Assembly (NCBI GenBank): GCA_030867875.1
Contig: JAOWCC010001634.1
Coordinates: 100,357,321-100,421,320 of the forward strand
DNA from: Actinernus sp. WN-2022
Lineage: Eukaryota > Cnidaria > Anthozoa > Actiniaria > Actinernidae
Length of the DNA stretch: 64,000 nucleotides
Direction: 5' to 3'
A program made the translations under genes and the position numbers. This document shows, piece by piece, positions 1 through 11,544 of the stretch (within the stretch, counting starts at the first letter, position 1; each line of letters begins with the position of its first letter). Under the pieces are notes generated by a model that worked only from the letters and a program-made list of their open reading frames with translations, did no database searches and was not told where the DNA came from.

Positions 1-651
1 CAGTCACGCGTCAAGCTCTGCTGAGCGGAAGATTCAAATACAGAGAAAATGGCCGAATTGGCGTCAGGTAGTCTGATAAAAGTAGCTACTGGTGTTTTTC
101 CTTTCATTTTACGCAAAGGTCAACATCGGCTTTTTATTAAAGGAACACCAATTGACTCTAAGGTACAGTTCTTTAGAGTCCCCGCTTTAAAAAACCTACT
201 ATGTGTTCTTTCTGAATAAAGGCAACTTTTATCTCAATTTTGTATGAAAAAGTCTGAACAGCAAATTTCTTAGTCTTTTTTCTCGTCAAGCGCGAAACTT
301 AAAAAAAAGTCAACATCGGCTTCTGGTAGCCCTAGAAATACACTTTAAAATGATATGTTACTCTTTTAAATTGGTCGGAAAAACCCTACATGTCATTCAA
401 TGAAAGAAAAAAAACTTTACTAAAACGTGATTCCTGAGCATTTATTATGATTAAACAACAAATGAACTCCTGCTTGTCATGGATGGTGACACTAAAGTAC
501 TCCCTCTGGGAATAGACAGGGAAGGAGCGCGAAATTTAACTTGATTGGTGGGAAATGCGTTGCTAAGAAACTATGAACTTCTGCCGGTAGGGCAAGAGTG
601 GTGCATTTGAGTTTATCATTATAACGCATCTTCGATCTTGACTGATAACAC
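1..651. other. gene-free stretch
   Basis: No credible coding region was seen. The sequence is AT-rich. A short motif, TCAACATCGGCTT, occurs twice (near 119 and 309), suggesting a decayed repeat. The stretch leads into the ORF at 652, but no convincing TATA box or initiator could be fixed. Confidence 0.4.
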
Positions 652-1143
652 ATGAATAACACATCCGAACACGATTTTGAGTCCCGCTCCGAGTCGAAGT
701 GTCCTGGCGTAATTAATTCTTTGTGGATACAGTTCCGGGAACCAAGCAAGTTTGCATACGAAGTTTGCAACTATTACATTGAAGTCCAAGGAAATGCGCT
801 TTGGAAATGGAATACTGTACCAGACTCCAGCAAATTTCATGTCTTACAAGAAAATCTGAAAGCTATGGGATACGAGCTACACGAGTCTGCTAAGGAACGC
901 TTGACTATCGTGCTCAAGATAACGATTTATCGTCTTGTGAAGTCCGTCGCGTCAGTAAAGTTTTGGCGTTGTAAAGCTGAACGGAAAAACAGGTGGTACG
1001 AGATCGAGATAAAGCCATCGGAGGTGAAAGTTTTTCCGAAGGACGCCCTTCAACAAGTTTTAAAGGAGAAGCTAGAGGAAGAGGATAAGTTGGAGGAAGT
1101 CATGCATGGCTTCACTCTACGAGTCGATGGCAGTTGCGACTGA
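652..1143 (+). CDS. unrecognised ORF, 163 aa, single exon or first exon
   Basis: An open frame of 163 codons starts at ATG 652. I do not recognise the family. The N-terminal 30 residues are polar, with several Ser and Glu. The middle contains aromatic-rich segments around LWIQFREPSKFAYEV and NALWKWNTV. The C-terminus is strongly charged and helical-looking (KEKLEEEDKLEEV). The composition is protein-like rather than random, and the opposite-strand frames are shorter. It ends at TGA just before a CpG-rich segment with promoter-like motifs at 1286-1341. It could be a lone exon of a host gene or a fragment of a mobile-element protein. No homolog can be named by eye, so no function is proposed. 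Confidence 0.4.
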   Translation: MNNTSEHDFESRSESKCPGVINSLWIQFREPSKFAYEVCNYYIEVQGNALWKWNTVPDSSKFHVLQENLKAMGYELHESAKERLTIVLKITIYRLVKSVASVKFWRCKAERKNRWYEIEIKPSEVKVFPKDALQQVLKEKLEEEDKLEEVMHGFTLRVDGSCD

Positions 1144-1285
1144 CCTAGCCTGCAATGAAGGCGTTTTATTTGGGAAACCGAAATATATTTGGACTTCTCC
1201 TCGCTCCATTCCTACTCGTCTGAAATTCATTCGTGAGCGGAAAACGTCCACGAAAGCGGGGAAAACCGACACCGCGGCAAAACGA

Positions 1286-1341
1286 CTGCGCATGCGTCAC
1301 TTTTCGTCTCGTGGCTTGAAACAAGATGGCGGCCAAGATGG
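1286..1341 (+). promoter_or_regulatory. promoter-like cluster: NRF1-type and YY1-type motifs
   Basis: CTGCGCATGCGTC (1286-1298) matches the palindromic NRF1 consensus. ACAAGATGGCGGCCAAGATGG (near 1321-1341) matches the YY1/initiator-type AAGATGGCGGC motif, which often spans a start codon in metazoan TATA-less promoters. The same two motif types recur in several repeats of this window. No convincing downstream exon could be delineated here, so this may be a promoter fragment carried by a repeat. Confidence 0.4.
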
Positions 1342-1348
1342 AGGTTGA

Positions 1349-2185
1349 AAGTTCGTTTCTGCGTTAATTAAGTCCTGGCAAATAAAATTCTAAAGATCTA
1401 GCTCTGTGGCACTTGAAGTTTGGGAGCCACGGATCTGTGCAGGTGGTGGATAGATTGATCGTGTGTTCCAGTTGAACAGAACCAGGTGACAGAACCAAGT
1501 ACGATCTCATTCTCGACCAAAGTCAAGAACCTTAACAAGAACCCCCGAAGAATCTTACAAAAGTTACAGTTACTTTGAGCAAATATACAGTTGACTGCCT
1601 CTGGCATGGCATGCAGTAGTTAGTGGAGTACGAGTTTTCAATTGGTGTGCATTACGGTTTAAAAGATTTTGCCAAGAAAAGCGTAAAAAATATATGGATG
1701 CATTTTTTTACCAAAATGTGGCTTGCGAAAGCTGAGGTGGAAGAAACCATTTGAAACACTATAATGATCCGACATGAATAGGCTGATTTTTGTAGAGAAG
1801 TAGCTTTGTGGTTGTTGGTTACTTTTGAATTCCCATTTCATGCTATAATGATTGATAGTGGGCAGGATCTTTACTGTTACTATTTAGATTAAATATGTCA
1901 TCTCCATCATTCAGAGGCCTTCACCTCAAAACCTTACATTTTATTGGATCCCATTTGGATTGCACTGACAAAGAATTCCATTGTTTTAGGGTTAGGGTTT
2001 GTATTGTTTCAGGGTAGGTTGTTGTTTGGATAGCCAGTACTATTCCAGGTTACGAGGAGGTGAAGGCTACCCCCCATATTACCCTCATCAAATGTGTCAA
2101 GTTATAGGGGGAGGATTTTGGTGTATAACCGATAGAAGGCATAGGTCACATGATAGGTGAGCACTACATAACACAGACTGAGTCC
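1349..2185. other. gene-free stretch
   Basis: Short ORFs only, with no domain or splice pattern I can support. Nothing else was seen. Confidence 0.4.
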
Positions 2186-2189
2186 ACGT

Positions 2190-2266
2190 CTCCGTAGTGC
2201 AGTGGTTAACCCATCTACTTTCTATGCTGTGTGTCGAGGGTTTCAGTCCCAGTAGGTGCCCATAAT
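2190..2266 (+). repeat. tRNA-derived SINE-like fragment
   Basis: TAGTGCAGTGGTTAAC resembles an RNA polymerase III A box and GGGTTTCAGTCCC about 40 bases downstream resembles a degenerate B box. The spacing is that of a tRNA, but the acceptor stem does not pair. This looks like the head of a tRNA-derived SINE rather than a functional tRNA gene. Confidence 0.35.
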
Positions 2267-2954
2267 AGTTTTTTCTCTTGTCTTTTCTTGTTTACTTGTG
2301 AGCTCTAATCATCAATTAGCTCTAAAGCATAGGTTTACTGACCAGTCACATTTTTAAAATTATCGGTTAAGCTTTTGTATTTCCTCTAAGTTTGTCGGAT
2401 TATCAGTTCCCCATAAAAAACCGACACACCAATGACCCCCCCTATATAGATCATGACTGGTATAACCCTCATTATCTGTTGCTCTGGATGAGGGATTGAT
2501 ATGCAGATGGTGTAAGAAGGATAATGCACAGCATAGTTATGTTCTCACCAGAATTTTTTAGCTTGGTATCCAAGCTAGCCCTCTAGTATATTATTTTTTA
2601 GTGCACCATTTCAAAAATAAATGTGAGAATCCTGCAGTGGCATGGTCTGGTGTGAACACTGCATAGTACAGGCCTGTAGCCAGACTAAAATGATGCACTA
2701 AAATGAAAATGGTGACCAAACCAAAGAAAACGTTGACAGGAAAACACCAAAACGATGCTTTTAACTCGTGGAAGGTCATTGCTTTGTAACTCTTGCAACC
2801 TCATTGGACAGGTGAAGCACTGAAATACCATTGGACCCCTCAACTTCGAGCAAGTTGATTTAAAAAAAAATACCTCTGTTTGCCTCATACTGGCTATGGG
2901 CCTGTAGTAAATCTAAAGCCCTGCACCCCTCCTCCTGGGACATAGCAGGAATTA
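2267..2954. other. gene-free stretch
   Basis: Only short shadow ORFs lie here. No repeats or domains could be named. Confidence 0.35.
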
Positions 2955-2958
2955 TTAA

Positions 2959-3551
2959 AGGAGAACTGTACTCTAAAATTAACCTATTTTTAAAGAACCT
3001 ATTTTTGTTGTTGCATTGCATTTTGTAATTTAAAGGAAGGTCCTTGAATATCAACAAATTGTGAGTTTTGACTTCAAACACTGCTGGCATCACAATTAAT
3101 GTACATGTGTCAGTGGATATTTCATGACAGTATACAAGTACATGGAAGAGTTGCCCTCCAGCCTGAGTCGTAAACTCTGTTAATTTTAGAGATTTCATTT
3201 TTTCTGGCTTTAACTTGAAAGATATGGAGATGAAACTTGCACAAGTTGCTATTTTTGGCTTGCTCTTTCCAATTTCGGCATCCATTTTGAGAGCAGCAGT
3301 ACCATATACTTGATTGAAAATACACAATCTTTTATCTAAATCTTTGACTTTTTTTCCAGTTCTTTCTAAACTTATCTTCCTTGTATGCTACATTATAAAT
3401 AACATCCCAATTCTATGCCGCAGAGCTGGAGCCCAAATTTCCTCCAAAATTATTATTTTTAAATAAAGTGCAACATGAGAAAAATAACTTTGAAAATCAA
3501 ATTATTCAAGAATAATTTAAAAATAAGTCTATTTTATGGTGCAGTTCTCAT
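2959..3551. mobile_element. TTAA-flanked non-autonomous DNA element (593 bp)
   Basis: The element is bounded by TTAA at 2955-2958 and 3552-3555. Its imperfect terminal inverted repeats share the core GAGAACTG, followed by an AT-rich stretch with TATTTTTAAA in both arms. TTAA target duplications are typical of the piggyBac and Kolobok superfamilies. The interior has a 155-codon open frame on the minus strand, but it has no recognisable domain. It is best read as a MITE-like relic. Confidence 0.5.
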
Positions 3552-3555
3552 TTAA

Positions 3556-4364
3556 CTTGATTACCTGGTAGATGTAATGACAGTCCACAGAAATGGGGCC
3601 AACAGACACCTCAACTTGCCAAAAAAAACTGGTGACTTCAATGACTGCTATTAGCTCTCCCCAGGCCCCTTTCTAGTGTATGAGAACCTCTTTTCTTGTC
3701 TCTTTCACAAGCTCAGCCAGCAAGAAATCTGTCATGAAACCATGGTAACCAGTCTGTTTTCTCACATGGTTGATTAGTTCTTGTAAAAACTAGTGTTGAT
3801 CTGTGTCCATGGGCAAGATAAAACACTGCCATAATCAACTGAATGACCATTAAGGTATCAGTGGGAAGTGAGTAGCAGCTGACATTTCAAATGCTTGCCC
3901 TTTGTCAGAACAAAAGAGGGAATGTGGGTGTGGAAATCGTTTATCAAGTGTTGAGTGCAGGATTACCACTGAGGAAGCATGTACTCAGATCAAGGATCAA
4001 AGGAAATTTCCCCATCCAATACTAACAGGTGTAATAATCAAAATCCTGGTCAATGCTGATTTAAAAACTTTAATTATGTGTTTTCTCACATAACTGTAAG
4101 TATGGGTGACAAACAACAGCTCTTTTTCACACACAATATACAACACATGTCTAATATGAATAGCAGGCAATTCATATGAAATAGAACAATAATTATTATA
4201 TTTTTTATCCTTATTGCGTTCGACGAAGGAGAACGCATACTAATCTTGCAGTGGACTCCCTGTGGTCCTGTGTGGGCTACCTGTGCTTCCCCTGGCGAAA
4301 GAAATCGAGATTCGTGTATGTCCGTCGTCATGTCATCATGTCCGTATGTTTGTACTTTTTAGAA
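3556..4364. other. gene-free stretch
   Basis: No supported gene. Short ORFs only. Confidence 0.35.
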
Positions 4365-4367
4365 TAA

Positions 4368-4605
4368 ACAAGAGCCCATCTGGGCTTTCACTCGGGCCAC
4401 ATGAGATTGAAGATGTAATACACTTTCATTTGAAATCCTCTTAGTAATAACCAAAGGGATTCGAAGAATTATTAGCTGAATTTAGCAGTTTTTAGTGGCC
4501 GGTAGCGCGGTGACTTTCATTCTCTGCTCCCCTAGTATATATGTAATTTAATAGTTTTGTTTTTCTCGTATGTTGACCTTTTAATTTAAACACTACTTAT
4601 TCGTT
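4368..4605 (+). repeat. dispersed repeat A, copy 1 (ACTCGGGCC hairpin family)
   Basis: It starts with the hairpin GAGCCCATCTGGGCTTTC followed by ACTCGGGCC. About 240 bp match 6417-6665 in direct orientation with small indels, and the first ~70 bp match 8519-8590. Related hairpin-headed copies lie at 44640-44816 (minus) and 49312-49445. Confidence 0.65.
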
Positions 4606-4728
4606 TAACACACTGCATTTGAGCAGGCATATATTCATTGTTTTGAACCCGAGAATTAACCGTACTACCGTACTTCATGGTCCCTTTCTTTAGTAGTGGG
4701 TTGTCGGTCAGGTGATTGTAAACTCTCG

Positions 4729-5996
4729 TCATTTAGCACAGAAAATGTATTCTGATGAATAGGGATCGGCCGGGTTGTCATGTAAGAAAGATGGCTCTTG
4801 AACAAACTGATAAGCTTCATTAGGTTGGGTAGTCTCGGTACACTGGAGACCTTGGTCTTTCATTGTCTTCTTTTTTTGTATTCTTGATTTTTTTTTTAAA
4901 GTTTGAAAGTCGGATCTCAGCTTTATTATATCCGGTTTCAACTCGCCATTTTCAACTTCTAGGTGAACGAGATGACAGCATCTTGATTTCGGTCTTGTAT
5001 ATATTATCTTGCTGCACAAATTTGTCTTCCAAATGACTGAGTTTGGTTTCTTGATTCGTGTTTTGATGTGACGAGAGTAAGAATTCATTACGCATATCAT
5101 ATCAGGTCAGCCTCCATGTTACAAATCAAGGTCGTTAAAGCAGCGAGAGAGTTCTTATTGCGGGCTAACAAATATTTTTATCCTCGTGAAGAATCTCAAG
5201 AATTCCGTCTCTTCCGGTTTGATTTTGACTCATGTGTATGTTGCTTTTGGAGTTTCAAGGATATGTTGATCCAAAACTACAGGCTCTTGGGGTTTTTCAT
5301 TGACTTGTGAACTTGCAGGCTCTGTAATTTGTTTTGTTTTCTTAGTATAACAAAGTGTCGAACATGTTCATGTTATCAAGCATGTCGCGCGTGACCTCTG
5401 TTTCTTCGTTCATTAAGTTCTCTATCTTTGCCCATGCCTTGGCACATAACTATTCCTGTTGTTAAGTAGACGTGGATGATTATAAGTAAAATCCTTCGAC
5501 AGCTTGTACCGTTTCCGCTAGGTCAATATCCTCGCTGGAACGAAATAACTTGATCTCAATACTCCCAATACTCTCTGATCCAACTTACGGTAAATTTAAA
5601 TCTCTGACAGTTTTTAAGAGACTCATAATATTGGTCTTGAAGTGCCTTCACCCAAAATAAGATGTTCTCCTCGGATGTTTTAAATGCAGCACAGCGAGCC
5701 GATGGCTTATAGATTCCAATATCTATTTCTTCGAATTTTAGCTTTCCGGATCCTGGCCCTACAATGGCTTCAGGTCGTCGTACGTGTCGTATAATAAAAT
5801 CACTGGCCATCTGGGTAAAAAACGCGGTCCTTCGGCTCCGACAATAGCGCCAGTTGAAATATCCTGAGCCTGTTGGAAGGCTTTCGCACGAGTGAAGTTA
5901 AATAAAACATTAAACTGGCTTACATTTGAGAGATGAGACTCCAAATTAGAGAGAAAGTTCCTCGCGGGTCTTCCGCCATCTTGATTTACTGTATTC
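4729..5996 (-). pseudogene. decayed coding region of unknown family, coiled-coil-like C-terminal part
   Basis: Several adjoining minus-strand frames look protein-like but are interrupted. The 5' part begins at an AAGATGGCGGAAG start context (near 5975-5980). A conserved-looking block with NILFWVKALQDQYYESL lies at about 5810-5556, followed by a frame change near 5556. Further down, a lysine/glutamate-rich, coiled-coil-like block with LRSDFQTLKKKSR ends at a stop at 4729. Stops and shifts separate the blocks. I cannot name the family. The first part is partly repeated in inverted orientation near 48400-48440, which suggests mobile-element origin. It may instead be several exons of one gene whose introns I cannot resolve. 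Confidence 0.35.
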
Positions 5997-6165
5997 AATT
6001 ATGTAAATAAATTAACCTGGCGATTGTTGCGTGATCAGCACAGTGCAATCTGATTGGTGTGAATTTGACCTTTAACGCATGCGCAGAAATTTTGCGACAC
6101 CCAATAAAAAAAATAATAACGACTTGCATTTTAAGACTCGGTGCTGCCACAGGCAGCCCGAGTAA
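5840..6165 (+). repeat. dispersed repeat B, copy 1 (NRF1/CCAAT-bearing, hairpin-ended)
   Basis: This segment is repeated in inverted orientation at 48193-48440, with one ~67-bp indel, and partly at 9595-9760. It contains CAATCTGATTGG (CCAAT-type), ACGCATGCGCAG (NRF1-type) and the terminal hairpin ACTCGGTGCTGCC / GGCAGCCCGAGT. Confidence 0.7.
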
Positions 6166-6215
6166 TAACGACTTGCATTTTAAGACTCGGTGCTGCCACA
6201 GGCAGCCCGAGTAAT
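6113..6215 (+). repeat. tandem duplication of the repeat-B terminal hairpin (2 x ~51 bp)
   Basis: Two head-to-tail copies of a ~51-bp unit begin with TAATAACGACTTGC and end in the hairpin GGTGCTGCCACAGGCAGCC and CCGAG. The copies are essentially identical. The homologous loci at 9711-9760 and 48193-48250 have only one unit. Confidence 0.75.
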
Positions 6216-6416
6216 GATGTCCTTCTATATCAGCGTTTACAGTGATCTGAAGCATACTAATTCATACGATATCTGTTTCGAAAAGTGATCCGTTATTTCA
6301 ACATCTTCGCTAATGTAAGAGCTTATTATCCTTTACCATATGTTGTACAAGCATGTCTTAGAAAAATCGAGCGACATTTCAGTCGTTTTATTATCTTTTT
6401 TGGAGTATATAAAAAT

Positions 6417-6665
6417 ACAAGAGCCCATCTGGGCTTTCACTCGGGCCACATGAGATTGAAGATGAAATACACTTTCATTTGAAATCCTCTTAGTAATAAC
6501 CAAAGGGAAGAATTATTAGCAGTCTTTAGGAGTGGCCGGTAGCGCGGTGACTTTCATTCTCTGCTCCCCTAGTATATATATACATGTATGTAATTTAATA
6601 TTTTTGTTTTCTCGTATGTAAATTAAAGTAGTTGATCTTTTATTGAAAACACTACTTATTCATGT
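6417..6665 (+). repeat. dispersed repeat A, copy 2
   Basis: Direct-orientation copy of 4368-4605, from the GAGCCCATCTGGGCTTTC hairpin through a shared CTCTGCTCCCCTAGTATATA block to the shared ACACTACTTATTC end. Confidence 0.65.
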
Positions 6666-6840
6666 GTGTATGTATGTTCAGACTACTATCGTGCAGCTAG
6701 CTAGAGTCTTGAGATATCTGTCAGCAACTCGCAGCTAGTTAATAAATTAGTACTGTTCAGACCTAGTAACTTAGTAGGTTTTACTTTTTGTTTTTCCCTC
6801 TTCTGGTTTGTTTCTATCTCTAAAGAGGGCATGAATGGGG

Positions 6841-7046
6841 TTAACTGACTACTGACAAACAGCCTTAAAAATAACTGACAACTGACAAATGACGATTTTT
6901 TTACTGACAACTGACAACCGAAAAATAACTGACAACTGACAAATTTGGTTTTTGTGGGTCAAACATTGTAAATTTTCTCTAATAATGATTAACTAGGGCT
7001 AACTGACAACTGACAAATGGCCAAAATTTTAACTGACAACTGACAT
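6841..7046 (+). repeat. interspersed array of AACTGACAACTGACAAA motifs
   Basis: The motif ACTGACAACTGACA recurs about six times in ~200 bp, separated by short unrelated spacers that look like decayed copies. No coding potential is apparent. Confidence 0.65.
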
Positions 7047-7049
7047 GTA

Positions 7050-7944
7050 GACCCCCCCATTCAGACCCTCTCTAAAAGATAGAAATTTGGTCTATAACTG
7101 CCCTTGGCGCAAGTGTTTCGTAATCGCAAATAATTGACCGCCAAAGTGCTCAATTGAAATTTCAACCAAAATATTACAACTGTGCGCAAAACTGCTACTG
7201 ACTGGTGTTTGGCGATCCTCGTTATCCATGATGGCTCAATTGACGTACAATACACCCGGTAGTTGTCGTGGTAAGAGAAATTACCTTGGAGCGAGTGGTG
7301 AACGTGGTCGTAGCGAGAGCTAGAAGTCGGCTAGATCGGATGATAACACTGACTTGACATTTGTGTACATTTCAAAACCTTAAAATAACTAAAATCTGTC
7401 ATCGATGGGCTTTTAGCGCGCTAGATTCTATTCAAGCTACCTCGCTAGGTAGCTTGGAACTTCGAAGTATTCCACCGGCCACTAGCTAGCTAATCACCAG
7501 AGCAGAAAAACTGTTCAGACTAAAGAAGCTCGCTACCTCCTGTGGTTAGCTAGCTAGATTTACTAGCCTGAACACGGCCACACGTTTACAATTTAGTCTG
7601 CAGGTCCGATAAAACTGCAGGTTCCAGTCGTAAACAGTCCGAGTTTGACCAAAGTGAAACGATCGAGCTGCTCGCGTCCGTAGATATATATTTCTTCGTT
7701 TGCACTTTTGACATGATATAATTCTTCAAATGGCACCATTGTTTTATTTCTTATGTTTAATAATACAGTTCTCAGCTGTAAAAAAAATAGAACATTCTAT
7801 GGAAGATTTCTTGTCCTAAAGTTTGGAAACGTAACACATGCATTTGACGCTAGAAAGTTCAGTACTCGCGGAAGTACGCAAGGTCAATTTACTAGTGGCA
7901 GTTTACTAGTTTGTACTATCGGCTGTTATGGAATGGAAACATAC
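7050..7944. other. gene-free stretch
   Basis: Short GCTAGCTAG-type palindromes occur near 7440-7560. No gene or named element was seen. Confidence 0.35.
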
Positions 7945-8522
7945 TTTCACAGCTTAATATGTATGTCGATTGGTCAGAAGGATATCTTGTTTAAATGCTA
8001 CGGTCCTTTCGGCATCAGCAAATTTTTAAACGGGAGTTTTCGTACAGTATTTCAAGCTATGCTGTAGTGCGAGTTCATGCAGTTACGCCACAAATGTCGG
8101 TGAAACTATAAATACCGTGTTCATTATTATCGGTTTTCTCTATGGGTTCTCATGTATTCAATAATTACTTCTGGAGCTTCATATTTATGTCGATTGGTCA
8201 CAATGATTTCCTCTTTCAGTTTTTCCCTTTAGTTTGGACATTAGGGATATATCCTTGGAGATTTCGTACAGTTTAGCGACCGTTGTGTCGAAAGTAGAAA
8301 CGTTCGTTTGTCATGAAAGTGCGTAAACAAACTGTCACAAGCGGTTTCATAGCAGCTCGATGTTTGACTCCCATATAGTCGATGATAACTTATATAGCTT
8401 CATATGTACGTCGATTTCTCACAAGGATTTCCTCTTTCAGTTTTTCCCGTTAGTTTGGACATTAGGGATTTATTCTTGGAGATTTCGTACAGTTTAGCGA
8501 CTGTGTGTTGAAAGTAGAAAAG
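7945..8522 (+). repeat. diverged ~220-bp tandem repeat, three units
   Basis: Three units begin near 7955, 8180 and 8398. Each carries ATGTCGATTGGTCA-like and TTTCGTACAGT-like blocks. Units two and three are the closest pair (about 110 bp near-identical, including CCTCTTTCAGTTTTTCCC). A related unit lies near 22780-22890. Confidence 0.6.
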
Positions 8523-8590
8523 AGCCCATCTGGCCTTTCACTCGGGCCACATGAGATAATTTGAAGATGAAATACACTTTCATTTGAATT
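8519..8590 (+). repeat. dispersed repeat A, truncated copy 3
   Basis: It has the same hairpin head (GAGCCCATCTGG..CTTTC, then ACTCGGGCC) as 4368 and 6417 but loses similarity after ~70 bp. Confidence 0.6.
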
Positions 8591-8599
8591 TGATTGAAA

Positions 8600-9475
8600 A
8601 TAGATCAAAAACTCGGGGAAATGTCCGGCTAAAACTGTATGAATAAATGTGAAATGAAACATAAATTTCATAGCAAGAAAAACATGTAATTCCTAATTAG
8701 AAAGCTCTTCTAAGTCCGCTTCTCAAATTCACAGACTGTTTTACAAAAACATTTGGGCTTATCGACACAAGAGTTCAGTTGACCTTTCAAATAATTTATT
8801 CTGAGGTACGCATACTCTAAATCACAGAGATGTTAAATAAAGCGATAATTAGAAGAAAAAGTACATTAACAGACAAACTGAGAGGAAATGTATTCAAATC
8901 TAAAAGAGTTTACTTACAGTACTTACGTAACTGAATATTTCGTTTTGGTTCTATTGTTAGTGTTGTTGAAAGCATTCCACCTTCGTGCACATATGCACTG
9001 AATCGGAATGAAAGTCGAAGCCTACCTCGAACTTAACTTTCAGCTAACCTGTTTCCTTTCATTCCACAATGAATAATAATCTCATAAAGTAAGCCCGTAG
9101 CTTTCAATAAATTTGCCAGTGTCTGAATGAAACAGCTAGACCTTTTCCAATTTCTCTCACGAGTCACGGCAGAAGACAGTCTCAAATTAAAGAACTTGAA
9201 TTTTGATCCTCTTCACAGTAACGTAATTTAACGTCTCCGATCAATTCCTCTCTCTTTGCTGGCAGTTCATGCTTCTTGTTCGTGTAGTTGCCCCACTGAG
9301 CCGTAACCACAAAACGAGCACAGCATTTCAGTTGGCATACACTGCGTACATCTGCTTAACTAATTAGATTTGTAAAAATCTTAGCGGATCATGTAAATAT
9401 TCCGCTTGGCTCAAATATGAGGGTTTCTGCCGTCAAAGTTCATTTTTTGTTTCAGTTTTCCCCATATTAGCAGAC
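8600..9475. other. gene-free stretch
   Basis: No supported coding region or structured repeat was seen. Confidence 0.35.
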
Positions 9476-9479
9476 TTGT

Positions 9480-9762
9480 ATAATGTCTCGAGCTCTCCGA
9501 ATCCAGTAGAAAGACTCTGGTTATTCTGTCGTAAAACATGGACCTGACCCAAATTTAGGTTGTATTGCATAATTGCCCACGATGGAATAGATTTCTGACA
9601 ATGACTATTTGAAATTGATTTGCGTGACCAGCACAGTGCAATCTGATTGGTTCGAATTTGACCTTTAACGCATGCGCAGAAGCCGTCTGACATGGATTAA
9701 AAAAAAAAAAAAAACGACTTGCATTTTAAGACTCGGCGCTGCCACAGGCAGCCTGAGTAATT
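9480..9762 (+). repeat. dispersed repeat B, copy 2 with extended 5' part
   Basis: The first ~120 bp (around CCAGTAGAAAGACTCTGG and GCCCACGATGGAATAG) match 48660-48790 inverted. The distal part carries the CCAAT-type box, the NRF1-type GCATGCGCAG, a poly-A run and the terminal hairpin GCGCTGCCACAGGCAGC. A short ORF across it is not credible as a gene. Confidence 0.65.
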
Positions 9763-11544
9763 ATCTCGGCCGGGGAACTGGTAACCACACGTACACGATG
9801 CGAGCGGCCATTTTGGTGAATGCCATCATGGCTTCTGTTTTGTTTCGCGATCGGTTAGTTACTTGCCTTATTTTCCGACAATGCAATGCAATGATGTTTC
9901 AAAGATTCGCAAGTACAATTGAGCAAAGCCTGTGGAAAGTGTGTAGTACATCTGGAGGACCTTGAACATTCAACTCGGCCATAATTATTTATTTATGCTG
10001 AATCCGAGTGAATGTGCGATCGAAACTGCAAATGGTCAAGATGCTATAAATCATACCTGAAGGCTGAAGAGAAATTAATACATGGATATGAATATTTCAG
10101 TGTGAGTTGTGAAGAAGCTTTTTAAATACTACACGTGTGCATCGTGGTGGTTTAAGTCAAACATGGTCTGTTACAACACCAGCGAAGTTGAACAGAGAAC
10201 TGAGTCAAATAAACTCACAATAATTTGTACTGTACTGGATTCTGCTTTTCGCTGTACATACAGATACCGAAACTACAAACAGTAAGATGACCTGGCTGAA
10301 GAGAAACAAGGTCCGAGTTTTCTAGATACCCGTAATCGCCGTATCTTGTGTGAGTTACGGCACTGTGTACATCTTGGTTATACAAATTAACGGATTCAAA
10401 TTAACACTACATTCAGACAGAGAGTTAATCTATACCGACACTTTGATATGCCAAGGAACTGGAATATCAACACAGTACAAGGCGAGGGAAATTTAAAGTA
10501 CTGACTTCATATTTGCTGTGTTCAATTAATCTACACTGAATTTCTAACAGACCTGAAAGAAGGCTGATCAAAGCGATCAAAACCAGGACCCGGCTACCAA
10601 CATTGACCATAAATTATTCTGGAACTAACAATGGCGCTCAATATTCTGCAGCCAACCTTGTTCTCACTTGAAAAATACCCGGGAAACAATGTGAATGATC
10701 TGAATCGAAGGAACTGCATGGGCTGTACTTTATACACATGCATACCTATATAGTTTATGTTCTAGGAACTGGAATTCAGTTTATACACATCTGAATAGTA
10801 ATATTTATTTATACGTACTTTATATGAATCCCTTTATATATCCTGTAATATAGTGTATTTTATATATCCTGTAATATAGTGTCCCCAATTAGCTTTACAG
10901 CTAAATACTATTGACACTCAAATAAAGTTCATGTATGCATGTAAATGTATGTAGCTATAGCCTGGGTTGATTTGTGTTCTACACTAACTTCAATTATTGC
11001 TTTACACTGTATACCACACAGCAAAATGTGCTACTATTTCTCAAATCAATGCCATAACCATATAAAACACACATGTATACATATAGCCCCATAAGCATCG
11101 CATCCAATGATTTAATGTTACACAAAGATAATTACAGTTTTATACTCAGATGCATCCCCTTGTATATTAACATATAAGTCAAGACATCAAAAGTTTCACA
11201 ATAGTTAAAAAACAAGCACTTTTGATCAGGATTACGTATACCGTCCACATCATTGCAGCAATTTTTCAGCTTTTCAGACTGTTACCACAGTCCTTTCTCT
11301 TTCAAAAAATATGTCGAACGCACTTTGATAATCTATGATTACTTCTAGTTATTAATATTAACTTTGTACAATCTTACTATTAATAATCATGTACTTCCAT
11401 ATCATTTTTCTCATTTCATCAGTCATGTTTCATGCAATTTAATTGTTCACATTGTTCATATACGACCATACTAAACAATTTATTAGCATTGTTTACATAT
11501 TTAATAAAATAAGTATGAATTCAGGTGCTGCTTGCAATAGCTTA
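9763..11544. other. gene-free stretch
   Basis: The only structure seen is a short tandem near 10835-10880 (TATATCCTGTAATATAGTGT twice). No gene is supported. Confidence 0.35.

Noticed and set aside
2860..3327. 155-codon minus-strand ORF
   Set aside because: It lies within a TTAA-flanked MITE, lacks a proper ATG at its start and shows no domain.
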